The notes beneath the pieces were generated by a model that was not told the origin of the DNA, searched no databases, and worked only from the letters and a program-made list of their open reading frames with translations. Of a stretch of DNA of 64,000 nucleotides, positions 16,686 to 25,721 are shown piece by piece. Within the stretch, counting starts at the first letter, position 1; each line of letters opens with the position of its first letter. The stretch is from Algoriphagus sp. CAU 1675. GTDB taxonomy: Bacteria; Bacteroidota; Bacteroidia; Cytophagales; Cyclobacteriaceae. The stretch is from assembly GCF_029222925.1 (NCBI RefSeq), contig NZ_JARHUI010000005.1, forward strand, positions 186,001-250,000, read 5' to 3'. The position numbers and the translations under genes were made by a program.

Positions 16686-17330
16686 TCATTCCCTTTCAAA
16701 AAGGGTTTTCAAAATTACGGAATCCAACTCGTGTCCCCCCGCAAAAGTCAAAGTTTCAACGGCTTTTCCAAGGCTTTTGACAAACATTTCCTGCTTCTGA
16801 ATACTTTCTGGGGTAATGAGCCCATCCTTATCTCCCAATACCATAATCAATTCAGTTTCTGAAAATTTTTCTCTCGCATTTTCCAAAAGGAGATCATGGG
16901 CAAATCCTCCAGCCCAAAGTACCAATCTTTGAACCCGGCCTGACCACCTACTCGCCCATCGGGTAGCCGTAGCTGCTCCTTGGGAAAATCCCAACAAATT
17001 GATTTTGGGTTGAACCTCAAAACCAGACAGAAGCTTTTCCATCAAGGTGTCCAAAAACCTATGGTTGTTGATTATTGCAACCTCCCTTTCATGGCTAGTC
17101 ATCCAGTTGGCACCTACTCTCCCCTGAAAACCACTCAAATAGGTATAATTTGTACCCTCAGGGGCCACAATCAGTCGTTCAGAATTGTCAAAGTCCCGAA
17201 ACTTCCGGATGAAATATTCTGCTAGTTGTCCATAACCATGTAAAACCAGCCATATTTCCCTTTCCTGAAATGTGGGCTCATGGGAAAGTGAATAATGAGC
17301 CTGATAAGAAAACTCCAATAACTTTTTCAA
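16686..17330 (-). CDS. Alpha/beta hydrolase, phospholipase/carboxylesterase type
   Basis: A 214-residue serine hydrolase. The oxyanion strand is LVLHGYGQ (28-35), the nucleophile Ser116 lies in GFSQGAAT, the acid is in VLGDKDGLI (Asp167/169), and His200 in AGGHELD completes the triad. No signal peptide, so it is cytoplasmic. It belongs to the small esterase group that includes YpfH and acyl-protein thioesterases; the natural substrate is unknown. It starts three bases after the cdd stop and is probably co-transcribed with it. Confidence 0.85.
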   Translation of the reverse strand: MKKLLEFSYQAHYSLSHEPTFQEREIWLVLHGYGQLAEYFIRKFRDFDNSERLIVAPEGTNYTYLSGFQGRVGANWMTSHEREVAIINNHRFLDTLMEKLLSGFEVQPKINLLGFSQGAATATRWASRWSGRVQRLVLWAGGFAHDLLLENAREKFSETELIMVLGDKDGLITPESIQKQEMFVKSLGKAVETLTFAGGHELDSVILKTLFERE

Positions 17331-17333
17331 AAC

Positions 17334-17813
17334 TCAGCTTTTCAAATCGTCAAATTTCAGGGGAAGCAAATTCCGGATTCCTTTTACTCTAAATACTTTT
17401 TCGTCCGGCCTTAAAAACAACATGGTTACAGGCTTCCCAAATCTAACTTCAGACTCATTGATGGTTTGTCTGCAAATTCCGCAGGGCGACACTCCAGCCC
17501 AGGACTCCTCTCCTTCCCGCTGAGCTACTACTCCTAAAATCACAGGAGCCGAATCTGGAAAATTTGCCCCTGCATAGCCCAGTACCAACCGTTCTGCACA
17601 AACTCCTGTGGGAAAGCTTACATTTTCCTGATTACTGGACTGAAGCAGCTCGCCATTTTCCAGAAGAACTGCCGCTCCCACATGAAAGCCGGAATAGGGG
17701 GAATAAGACTGCTTGCTAACGGCTTTTGCCCTTTCTAACAACATAATTTCTTCATCACTCAACTCATGAAGTTCTAAAACCTCGATATGACTTCTTTCTT
17801 CTATTTTCTCCAT
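17334..17813 (-). CDS. cdd: Cytidine deaminase
   Basis: Deaminates cytidine and deoxycytidine to uridine derivatives in pyrimidine salvage. The 159-residue length is that of the small tetrameric zinc enzymes. The zinc and catalytic residues are Cys72 and Glu74 in GVCAER and Cys111 and Cys114 in PCGICRQ. SGFHVGAAV and SNQENVSFPTG form the substrate pocket. It is the first gene of a two-gene unit with the downstream hydrolase and is divergent from the saccharopine-dehydrogenase-like gene. Confidence 0.95.
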   Translation of the reverse strand: MEKIEERSHIEVLELHELSDEEIMLLERAKAVSKQSYSPYSGFHVGAAVLLENGELLQSSNQENVSFPTGVCAERLVLGYAGANFPDSAPVILGVVAQREGEESWAGVSPCGICRQTINESEVRFGKPVTMLFLRPDEKVFRVKGIRNLLPLKFDDLKS

Positions 17814-17934
17814 CTTTAAAAATTTCTAGGGTGAAATCCAACGGATCAAAGTAAGCATTTGTTTGCCATTTTGAAGAAAAATGGTTTTCCCTGCCAAAAT
17901 TATTGGCCATTTTAGGTACTGAAATTACCATTCC

Positions 17935-19269
17935 ATGCATACAATTCTGATACTAGGGGGAGGCAAATCCTCCACTTTTCTGATCGATTATCTGGCAGAC
18001 AGCTGTACCAGTAAAAACCGAAACCTGATTTTAGCGGATTTGGATGTACAAATGGCCAGCCTCAAGCTAAAAAACAGACCCGGTACCAAAGCGGTCTCGC
18101 TAAACAGTGAGGATTCGGAACAGAGGAGAAAACTCATTGAAAAAGCTGATGTAGTCATTTCCATGCTGCCTGCTTTCATGCATCCTACAGTTGCCAAAGA
18201 CTGCCTGGAACTTGGAAAGCATTTTTTCTCGGCATCCTACGAATCAGAGGAAATGAGGAAAATGAAATCCGAAATCGAATCCAAAGGACTTTTTTTTCTG
18301 AATGAATGTGGACTGGACCCGGGGATAGACCACATGTCAGCCATGCGTATCATCGACCGAGCGAAAGCTGAAAATGAGGAGATCCTTTCATTCAAGTCCT
18401 TTTGCGGAGGGTTATTGGCACCCCAATCCGAGAACAACCCCTGGAAATACAAGTTTACCTGGAACCCCCGAAATGTAGTACTTGCCGGACAGGGAACCTC
18501 CCGGTACATAGAACATGGGGATTTGAAGTTTGTCCCCTATCATCAACTTTTCAGACGATTAGAAACTGTACATTTTGATGGGCTGGGAGATTTTGATGGA
18601 TATCCCAACCGTGATTCCTTAAGCTATCGCCAAGTATACGGCTTGGAAAAAATCCCAACCATGTTGAGAGGGACACTAAGACGGGCAGGCTATTGCAAGG
18701 CTTGGGATATATTTGTACAACTGGGCATGACCGATGACAGCTTCCGAATGGAAATGCCGGAGGGCAGTACCCTTCGGGAATTCCTCAATGCCTTTTTACC
18801 TTATGACCCGACTCTCTCGGTAGAGGAAAAGTTGAGCGGAATAATCCCAGATCTGGATTTCCCTTCTTTCGAAAAACTCCAGTGGCTGGGTTTTTTCTCC
18901 ACTAGAAAACTCCCAATAACTACCGGAAGCCCTGCAGCTATTCTTCAGGCAATTTTAGAAAAGGACTGGGCATTGGAAGTAGATGACAAAGACATGATTG
19001 TCATGCAGCACTTATTTGAAATCAAGGGAAAGGAAGGAATCCGGAAAACCACTTCCAGCCTGGTCTCCTTTGGAGAAGACTCCACCTACACCGCCATGGC
19101 AAAAACGGTGGGGCTCCCACTGGCAATCGCTGTTGACTTATTTTTGGAAGGGAAAATCAAGCTAAAAGGATTACATCTTCCCGTGGTTCCCCAACTTTAC
19201 AATCCGATCTTGGATGAACTTGAAAAATATGGAATAAGCTTTTCCGAAAAAGAAGAAACCCGGAATTGA
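17935..19269 (+). CDS. Saccharopine dehydrogenase family oxidoreductase
   Basis: A 444-residue protein of the saccharopine dehydrogenase/reductase family. It starts directly with the Rossmann loop ILGGGKSS (about residues 5-13), has the VVISMLPAFMHPTVAKDC helix, the conserved NECGLDPGIDHMSAM motif near 120-135, and the long C-terminal domain. Such enzymes join or split lysine and 2-oxoglutarate through saccharopine; a lysine-catabolic role is plausible, but a lysine 2-oxoglutarate reductase partner is not in the window. The final codons and stop lie within a bidirectional terminator. Confidence 0.87.
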   Translation: MHTILILGGGKSSTFLIDYLADSCTSKNRNLILADLDVQMASLKLKNRPGTKAVSLNSEDSEQRRKLIEKADVVISMLPAFMHPTVAKDCLELGKHFFSASYESEEMRKMKSEIESKGLFFLNECGLDPGIDHMSAMRIIDRAKAENEEILSFKSFCGGLLAPQSENNPWKYKFTWNPRNVVLAGQGTSRYIEHGDLKFVPYHQLFRRLETVHFDGLGDFDGYPNRDSLSYRQVYGLEKIPTMLRGTLRRAGYCKAWDIFVQLGMTDDSFRMEMPEGSTLREFLNAFLPYDPTLSVEEKLSGIIPDLDFPSFEKLQWLGFFSTRKLPITTGSPAAILQAILEKDWALEVDDKDMIVMQHLFEIKGKEGIRKTTSSLVSFGEDSTYTAMAKTVGLPLAIAVDLFLEGKIKLKGLHLPVVPQLYNPILDELEKYGISFSEKEETRN

Positions 19270-19285
19270 TCCGGGTTTCTTTTTA
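19255..19285. terminator. Shared bidirectional terminator inside convergent gene ends
   Basis: Ten-base perfect stem GAAACCCGGA/TCCGGGTTTC with a five-base loop that holds the plus-strand stop TGA (19267-19269). T runs are found on both strands. The convergent minus-strand gene stops at 19283-19285, so the two stop codons are only 13 bases apart. Confidence 0.88.
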
Positions 19286-20344
19286 GGGATTCCAATCTGC
19301 AGGAGGGTCAAGCTGAGCTCCCTCCACCTCTCTACAGTCATCTGGGATAATGGCAACGTTTTGAGCAAAAGTCAGGTCATTTTTATCAATATAGAGTCTC
19401 TTGGTATCTTCTGCACCAACTATAAAGTATCCCAATATCACTTCCTCAGGGTTTTCAAGATTAATCATATTTCCACGGATAGTTGCCGGAGGAGGATCAA
19501 ATACCGAACCGCTGATTTCCACTTGTTGCTTTACCAGTTTCAAGAAGCGGTAAGCCTCCTGAGAGATTCCGATCTGCCTAATGTCAATTCTATAAGTATT
19601 GACAAATCTTAGACCGTCGTCTTCAATAAATGCCACAGGGATTTGAGTAGTCAATCCATTGAAATTGTCATCCTGAGCAATAAATACACTTTGGTTGCCG
19701 ATATCCTCCGACCTAAAACAGGTGATACAGCAAGGTTTCGGCTGAGGGTCGCGACTTGGATTTGTATCGGAAGGCCTTGGAGTATATAAATCAGGCCGGG
19801 TCTCCAGCACATATACCGATGGCCCATTTTGCCAGAGATAAAAGTTATTTTCCTCTACTGGGTCATCAATCTCCGCAATGACCTGAATTCCTGATCGGTC
19901 ATTGGTCTCTCCCTCCACTGGGATTCTTAAGGTAGCAACTGAGAGGTCTTTGATTTGCGGTACATCCTCTACCTTCTCAGGCAAAGAGGTATAGACTTTT
20001 CCATCCTGAGTCTGTATCTGCAAAGAATAAGATCTTCCAATCACAGCCGAAAATCCAGAAGGTGTATAATATGCCCCCCTTTCCTCGGCATTCTCCTCAA
20101 GGAAGATTACTTCTCCCAAATCATCTCTGATAATCACCGTAGCACCAGTAACAGGCCGAATCAAGCCTTCAAATACAGAGCCATAGGTGTCACTTTTGGT
20201 GAGCCGAATTCTATGGGGTCCGGGCTGTGTGGTAACGATCCCTTCCACTGTCAAGAGTTGTTCTCCCTCCTCGATATCCACTTCATAGGGATCAATACAG
20301 GCTACCGGAACAAGCAACAAAAGATATATAAACCTTTTAAACAT
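19283..20344 (-). CDS. DUF4249 lipoprotein
   Basis: A 353-residue DUF4249 protein with a lipoprotein signal (YLLLLVPVACID). The N-terminal half carries the family features LLTVEGIVTTQPGPHRIRLT and GATVIIRDDLGE. DUF4249 genes typically follow TonB receptors of the carboxypeptidase-regulatory type, exactly as here: the receptor stop is only five bases upstream of this ATG. It probably sits on the outer membrane as a partner of that receptor, although the family's function is unproven. I chose the ATG at 20344 over an in-frame TTG at 20353. A CCITC cysteine motif in the middle is unusual for an exported protein. Confidence 0.86.
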   Translation of the reverse strand: MFKRFIYLLLLVPVACIDPYEVDIEEGEQLLTVEGIVTTQPGPHRIRLTKSDTYGSVFEGLIRPVTGATVIIRDDLGEVIFLEENAEERGAYYTPSGFSAVIGRSYSLQIQTQDGKVYTSLPEKVEDVPQIKDLSVATLRIPVEGETNDRSGIQVIAEIDDPVEENNFYLWQNGPSVYVLETRPDLYTPRPSDTNPSRDPQPKPCCITCFRSEDIGNQSVFIAQDDNFNGLTTQIPVAFIEDDGLRFVNTYRIDIRQIGISQEAYRFLKLVKQQVEISGSVFDPPPATIRGNMINLENPEEVILGYFIVGAEDTKRLYIDKNDLTFAQNVAIIPDDCREVEGAQLDPPADWNP

Positions 20345-20349
20345 TTTGA

Positions 20350-22767
20350 TCAAAACTTAATGGAGTAAGAAATACTAGGAAGAGGCACTCCCAACACTGC
20401 CAAACGCATGGCTTGTGGCGGAGCTCCCAATTCATCCACAAAAAACAGTGAGAATGGATTTTTTCGTCCATAAACATTGAGAATGGAAAAAGTCCAGTCC
20501 CCATCAAAGAAGCTTCCTTTCCCCTTCAGCTTGAAATTCACAGAAAAATCAAGGCGGTGAAAGTCTGGTAATCTTTGCTCGTTTCTTCGTCCAAAGTAGG
20601 CAAGAGAATTCCCAAAATAGTCAAATTTGGCCTGAGGGAAACTCACAGGTCTACCGGTGCTGTAGCCAAATGTCGCAGAAATTGAAGTATTGGTACTCAC
20701 TTTATAATTCCCAATCAAGGTAAGGTCATGGGGCTTATCAAAGTTGGAGGCATACCACTCACCATCATTGATGATTTCCTCTTCATATGGAGTAATCACC
20801 CTTCTCAAGCTTCGGGAATAGGTATAAGAAACCCAACCGGTCAATCGGCCCAAGTTCTTCTTCACATACATTTCCACACCATAGGCTCTGCCTTGAGCCG
20901 GCACGAGTTCTGTTTCCAGATTGTTTTGAAGGATCAGGTTTGCACCATCTTTATATTCAACAACATTCTGAATGTCCTTATAGTAGACCTCTATTGACGT
21001 TTCAAAGATATTTCCCTTGAAATTGTTGTAGAACCCCAGGGAATATTGGTCCACGATCTGTGGCTTCAAAAATTCATCACTCAATTTCCAGATGTCTGTG
21101 GGAGCAATCGTTGCTGTATTGGAAATCAAATGGATAAACTGGTACATTTTGTTGTAACCCGCTTTAATGGAACTATTCTTTGATAAGGAATAACGTAATG
21201 AACCCCGAGGTCCCAAGCCATCGTAGCTCATGATTTTATCCCCATCCCCATAGGTGGTTTCCCCGATCGAATTCCCATCGGAAACAGGCTTGTTTTCGGC
21301 ATATTGTTGGACTGTTCTAGGCCCTAAATATTGATAGGTATCATAGCGTAATCCATAGGACATTCCGAATTTCTCTCCGACTTCGAATTCATGCTGGAAA
21401 TGAACCCCCGACTCTCGGCCAAATTCATTCTGTACTTTTTGGGGAAGAATGCCCGACTCATGCCCCTCGTATGGGACAAGCTCTCCTGGTTGAATAGTTA
21501 AATTTTTGGAATCCACACCAAAGGTCAGCTTCTGGGTTGGGCTCAACTCATACATCATAAATGCCTTGATCCCGTAATCTTCAATTCCGGAATTCAAATC
21601 AAAATCATTGATCCCGGACCTGTTGAAAATACTGTAATCATAACGGGTGAAATACCCCAATGCCTCCATGCTGAGCTTCTCACTAAATTTACTTTTCCAT
21701 TGCAGGGAATGACTGTCATTTTTCCAGGAAATGGTGGTATCCGAAGCAAAGGCAAAATCATCATAGGAGGTGTAGTAGCTGTAAGTAAACTCCTGTTTAT
21801 CGGACAAAGGAGCGCTGACCACCAAATTCCCATCATAGAAATTGGCTCGGGAGTTTTTAAGATCTGGATTACTCAGGGTATTTAGGAACCAATTGATGTA
21901 AGAGCCTCTGAATCCGCCTCGCACCGAAACTTTATCCTTGACCAAGGGTCCATTGAAGCCTATTTTCCCCGAGTTATTACTCAGCATCAAATCACCTCCC
22001 CACTTGTCTAGACTTCCCGTCTTGGGCAAAATATCCAAAATCGAGGAGCCTCTACCACCGTAACGAGCGGGGATTACAGACTTATACAGCGTTACATCAT
22101 TGACAATATCTGCATTGAATGAAGTGAAAAGCCCAAACAGGTGAGTTGGATTATAAATTGGGGCTCCTGCAAACTGAATAAGGTTCTGATCAGCTCCTCC
22201 ACCACGAACATTCAATCCTGCAGAGGCCTCTCCCACTTGGCTTACACCGGGAAGGGTAGCCATGGACCGGATGATGTCCACCTCTCCCAAAAAAGGAGGA
22301 AGTTCCCGCATAGTGTTCATGCTTAGGGTAATGGCCCCCATTTCGGTAGACCGGATATTCTTTTCCGGATCTCTTCCGAAAATCACCACATCATCCAATT
22401 CAAAATCCTCTTGGATCATACGAATTGAAAGCCTCCCGTCTCCAACAGCAGTAATGGGGTATTCTATGTATTCGTAGCCGACATATCGAAACTGTAGGTT
22501 GTACTCGGCCCTATCAAGGATGAGCTCAAAAGCACCATTGGTATCTGTAACTCGGGTAACATTTATCTCTGGAACCGTAACAGTGGCACCTACAAGCGCC
22601 TCTCCTGTAATTTCATCTATGATTCTACCGGAGATTCGGATTCCCTTGAGTTGGCCTATATCGCGACCCACCACCTCACGTTTTACAGTTTGGGTCTGGG
22701 AAAATGCTGTCTGACCCCAAATCAGAAATAGCATTAAAAAGAAATTTTTCAAGTAGATATATTTCAT
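20350..22767 (-). CDS. TonB-dependent receptor with carboxypeptidase-regulatory-like domain
   Basis: An 805-residue outer-membrane receptor. After a signal peptide (ending QTAFSQ) comes a carboxypeptidase-regulatory-like beta-sandwich (about 38-115, ISGRIIDEITGEALVGATVT), then a plug (about 130-240, with VSQVGEASAGLNVRGGGADQ) and a 22-strand-type barrel ending in the aromatic/charged C-terminus PSISYSIKF. It overlaps the upstream kelch/TIG gene by four bases (ATGA) and is followed by the DUF4249 gene: a three-gene operon. The substrate is unknown; no nearby enzymes give a hint. Confidence 0.92.
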   Translation of the reverse strand: MKYIYLKNFFLMLFLIWGQTAFSQTQTVKREVVGRDIGQLKGIRISGRIIDEITGEALVGATVTVPEINVTRVTDTNGAFELILDRAEYNLQFRYVGYEYIEYPITAVGDGRLSIRMIQEDFELDDVVIFGRDPEKNIRSTEMGAITLSMNTMRELPPFLGEVDIIRSMATLPGVSQVGEASAGLNVRGGGADQNLIQFAGAPIYNPTHLFGLFTSFNADIVNDVTLYKSVIPARYGGRGSSILDILPKTGSLDKWGGDLMLSNNSGKIGFNGPLVKDKVSVRGGFRGSYINWFLNTLSNPDLKNSRANFYDGNLVVSAPLSDKQEFTYSYYTSYDDFAFASDTTISWKNDSHSLQWKSKFSEKLSMEALGYFTRYDYSIFNRSGINDFDLNSGIEDYGIKAFMMYELSPTQKLTFGVDSKNLTIQPGELVPYEGHESGILPQKVQNEFGRESGVHFQHEFEVGEKFGMSYGLRYDTYQYLGPRTVQQYAENKPVSDGNSIGETTYGDGDKIMSYDGLGPRGSLRYSLSKNSSIKAGYNKMYQFIHLISNTATIAPTDIWKLSDEFLKPQIVDQYSLGFYNNFKGNIFETSIEVYYKDIQNVVEYKDGANLILQNNLETELVPAQGRAYGVEMYVKKNLGRLTGWVSYTYSRSLRRVITPYEEEIINDGEWYASNFDKPHDLTLIGNYKVSTNTSISATFGYSTGRPVSFPQAKFDYFGNSLAYFGRRNEQRLPDFHRLDFSVNFKLKGKGSFFDGDWTFSILNVYGRKNPFSLFFVDELGAPPQAMRLAVLGVPLPSISYSIKF

Positions 22768-24230
22768 ATGCCATCAGGATCAAAGCGGTACATCTCAATA
22801 TTGATTACTCCAGGAATTTGGACTTCAGGTTCACGGAGTATATAAATCTTACCATCTCGAACATAATGTCCAACAGTAACACTTTGAGGCAGCCCCCCCA
22901 TTGAGTTTTTTGGTTTCCAAGAAAGTGTATTCATGTCCAATTCCCACATATCCTGAGATCTTCTGTATAAACCCACATAAGCTTTATCGCCAAGGACTAA
23001 GGCCATGCCATACCCATTGGCACTCCCTGTGTTGCCAGGGTAGAAACTTTTTTCCTGCCAAGAATTAGAATCGGGATCAATTTCCCACAATACCCCTTCA
23101 GGGTCGATCATATAGACATGATCACGATAAATAAAAAATGGACGTTCATTTGAAATCTCGAAGGGAGCGTCCATCAACATATCCCATGATAATGTAATTG
23201 GATTATATCGAGCTACCCTCCTAGCCATTTCAGCTTCTCCACCAAGCAAATAGAGATTGCCTTTAAGCTCAAAAGCGACGGATGCGTTACTTGAAAATGG
23301 CAAATTCGGAAGCTTCTCAAAATTACTGCCATTGATTTTCCAAAAGGTTCGATCATCAAGAAATTCATCCCTACCTAACTGAATCGTACCCCCTCCTAAG
23401 AAATGTTCTGTGGCAAATGCCTTTTCCCGCAAAGTTCCGGGGAAACTGAGCTGCTCCCAAGTCTCGCTTTGGAGACTATATCTCTGGATATAAGGATACA
23501 GTTCTGAATTTTTTTGCCTACCAAGTCCAAAATATAGTCCTTCGGAATTTTGGAAAAATATGTTGTCATAAACCCTTACTCCACCAGGCACTTCAGAAAC
23601 TAGAAAATATTTACCGGATTGATATTCAAAATTGTCCTCAAACTCTAAGGTAAGATCTCTAACCTGAACTCTGATTGGAACATTTTTTTCGGTTGTGGAA
23701 GGAGGAACTCTTACCCTTATTTTGGCTTCAAAGGTATTTTCCAAAACCGTTGCCTCCTGATCTCCAAAAAACACCCTGGTGTCTTCAGGAAGGACTTTTC
23801 CCGTTATAATAATTTCATCACCGGCTTTTGCAAAAGATGGGGAAAAATCAATAATGGCAGGCAAGAGGGTTTGAATTTCCAGCACCTCTCCCATAATCTC
23901 CTGTCCACCTATTGAAGCAAAGGCCTTGACGAAATACAATTCCCCGATCTCAAGACCATCCGCTTCTCCAATAAATCTTCCGGGACCATCTTTCACCCCA
24001 AGAGACACTTTTATGGGCGATGTAAAGGATTCCGAGCTGGAAAGATAAAATCCATGGTCATCTGCATTCATTGCCTGGTTAGAAATCAAACGCCCCAAAA
24101 GACGGATTTTCTCCCCACTGACAAACAAGGCCTCCTCCGTAGCAACCGAAGTCAGACCGTCTTCTTCTTCAGTACAGCCCCATCCCAATAAAAGCATTGC
24201 AATAATGCCAATAGACAGAAGATTTCGCAT
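22764..24230 (-). CDS. IPT/TIG and kelch-type propeller lipoprotein
   Basis: A 488-residue lipoprotein (signal ending LLGWGC). An N-terminal Fn3-like segment is followed by an IPT/TIG domain (about 128-208, with FSPSFAKAGDEIIITG) and a kelch-like propeller (about 220-480, with repeats such as GNLYLLGGEAEMARRVARYNP). It is the first gene of the operon with the TonB receptor and DUF4249 lipoprotein and overlaps the receptor start by four bases. It is likely exposed at the outer membrane, acting in capture or as an accessory; this is inference. Confidence 0.82.
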   Translation of the reverse strand: MRNLLSIGIIAMLLLGWGCTEEEDGLTSVATEEALFVSGEKIRLLGRLISNQAMNADDHGFYLSSSESFTSPIKVSLGVKDGPGRFIGEADGLEIGELYFVKAFASIGGQEIMGEVLEIQTLLPAIIDFSPSFAKAGDEIIITGKVLPEDTRVFFGDQEATVLENTFEAKIRVRVPPSTTEKNVPIRVQVRDLTLEFEDNFEYQSGKYFLVSEVPGGVRVYDNIFFQNSEGLYFGLGRQKNSELYPYIQRYSLQSETWEQLSFPGTLREKAFATEHFLGGGTIQLGRDEFLDDRTFWKINGSNFEKLPNLPFSSNASVAFELKGNLYLLGGEAEMARRVARYNPITLSWDMLMDAPFEISNERPFFIYRDHVYMIDPEGVLWEIDPDSNSWQEKSFYPGNTGSANGYGMALVLGDKAYVGLYRRSQDMWELDMNTLSWKPKNSMGGLPQSVTVGHYVRDGKIYILREPEVQIPGVINIEMYRFDPDGI

Positions 24231-24254
24231 AAATGTGGTAGTGGTTTAATCATT

Positions 24255-24285
24255 CAAAAATATTGAAATCAACCGCTAATACAAC
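24255..24285 (-). promoter_or_regulatory. Promoter of the kelch/TonB/DUF4249 operon
   Basis: On the minus strand GTTG (24282-24285), 19 bases, then TATTTTTG (24255-24262): close to the Bacteroidota consensus TTTG-N19-TAnnTTTG, 25 bases before the first start codon of the operon. Confidence 0.7.
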
Positions 24286-24345
24286 ACGCATTAGATTTAC
24301 TTCACATAAAAAGGTCAAATGCGGGCTTTAATAGAATCAAAAAAT

Positions 24346-25053
24346 CTAAAACCCTAATAAATATCCACTTATCAGGTCTTTATAGAAGAGCGTAAACTCT
24401 CCAGAATTTTCTTTTATAAAAAAGTTAAAAGCTTGGATTTCCTGCTTTTTCCAAGAAAATGATGCTATGATTCGATGAACAGGTTTATTAGGGCTATCCT
24501 GCATTCGGTATTGCTGAGAAGGAAACAAACCAAAGTCCTTTGCAAGATTTTCGAAATCCAGCATTTGACGGGGAGGAAGAATCAGCCAAAACTCCCCCTC
24601 TTCAGAAAGCAGTTCATCAACCTGAGCTATCAACTCTCCAAATGGCAACTCATCCGTGTGCAGCGCCTGATTCCTCTTAGGGTCGGAAGATTTGAGATGA
24701 TCCGGAAAATAGGGCGGGTTGCTGACAATCAAGTCAAAGGAATCACTCGACTTGAAATCTTGGATCCTTCCCTGCCAGAGTTCAAGTCGATTTCTGAAGA
24801 CGCTCCCCTTGAAATTTTCCTCCGCCTGAGCTGAGGCTTCCATATCCAATTCTACAGCAGTGATTTGTGCTTCATGAAACCGCTGAGCCAGCATCAGGGC
24901 AATGACCCCAGTTCCACTTCCGATATCTAAAATCCGTCTAGGATTGTCTGTCTTGGCCAAAGCCCCTAAAACCACTGCATCTGTACTGATTTTCATGGCG
25001 CAGCGGTCCTGCTCTACCCGAAATTGCTGAAACTGAAACCAGGAGTTCCCCAT
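24346..25053 (-). CDS. trmN6: tRNA1(Val) (adenine(37)-N6)-methyltransferase
   Basis: A 235-residue SAM-dependent N6-adenine methyltransferase of the YfiC/TrmN6 family, which methylates A37 of tRNA1(Val). The family opening FRVEQDRCAMKISTDAVVLG is intact, the SAM loop ILDIGSGTGVIAL is at residues 41-53, and the catalytic NPPY is at 112-115. It overlaps the upstream membrane-protein gene by one base (TGATG), so translation is probably coupled. Confidence 0.9.
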   Translation of the reverse strand: MGNSWFQFQQFRVEQDRCAMKISTDAVVLGALAKTDNPRRILDIGSGTGVIALMLAQRFHEAQITAVELDMEASAQAEENFKGSVFRNRLELWQGRIQDFKSSDSFDLIVSNPPYFPDHLKSSDPKRNQALHTDELPFGELIAQVDELLSEEGEFWLILPPRQMLDFENLAKDFGLFPSQQYRMQDSPNKPVHRIIASFSWKKQEIQAFNFFIKENSGEFTLFYKDLISGYLLGF

Positions 25054-25655
25054 CAGATCCGGGCTTTGCTTTGAAGTTTCACTCGAAATCTAGGTCGGTC
25101 TTCCATCACGTTCAATTCATCCTCAGATACCCGCTTCACACTTTCTATGGTATAAAAGGCCTTTTCGTCCACCTCTTTTACTTTGGTCACGAATTCCTTG
25201 AGATTTTCCCGCTTCATCACCGTAAAGAGCAAATTCACTTTCCCATATCTTCCCTCTGCTCCCACATTGGTAAAGCGATAATCTCTCTCTTTCATAAAAT
25301 CCATAAGTTCCGGAAGTGCTTTTGGCGTGATAACCCTTACCAAAACCCTTCCCAAAGCGAGCTTTTCCTCAAAAAACATACCCACATAAGTTCCCGTACC
25401 AAAACCTGCCGCATAGGCTATATAGGATAAAGGATTGTTGATATTTTGAAAAATCTGACCAATTGCCAGAAGCCAAATCAGTGCCTCGAAAAACCCTAAG
25501 AACGGAGCAACATTTTTCTTTCCATTCATCATAAACATGATCCTCAAGGTATTGATGGATACATCCCCAACCCTTGCGAAAAAAATCAATAAGGGCATGA
25601 TCAAATAGTTGAACAGCTGCTCTGAAATACCCAAATCCTGTAGAAGTTCCTGCAT
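25053..25655 (-). CDS. DUF2179 / UPF0316-type membrane protein
   Basis: A 200-residue protein with three N-terminal membrane segments (about residues 17-90) and a soluble C-terminal domain of the DUF2179 type (GRVLVRVITPKALPELMDFM, then YRFTNVGAEGRYGKVNLLFT). The motif RVGDVSINTLRIMFM in the first half is diagnostic of UPF0316 (DUF5698). Its function is not known; the DUF2179 fold is ferredoxin-like and may bind a small ligand. It is coupled to trmN6 by a one-base overlap. Confidence 0.87.
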   Translation of the reverse strand: MQELLQDLGISEQLFNYLIMPLLIFFARVGDVSINTLRIMFMMNGKKNVAPFLGFFEALIWLLAIGQIFQNINNPLSYIAYAAGFGTGTYVGMFFEEKLALGRVLVRVITPKALPELMDFMKERDYRFTNVGAEGRYGKVNLLFTVMKRENLKEFVTKVKEVDEKAFYTIESVKRVSEDELNVMEDRPRFRVKLQSKARI

Positions 25656-25721
25656 GTCTTGTTTCTTTTATTGGCAGACAAAATTACACCCAATTATCCC
25701 AAGGTTGAAGTAATTGAGGAC

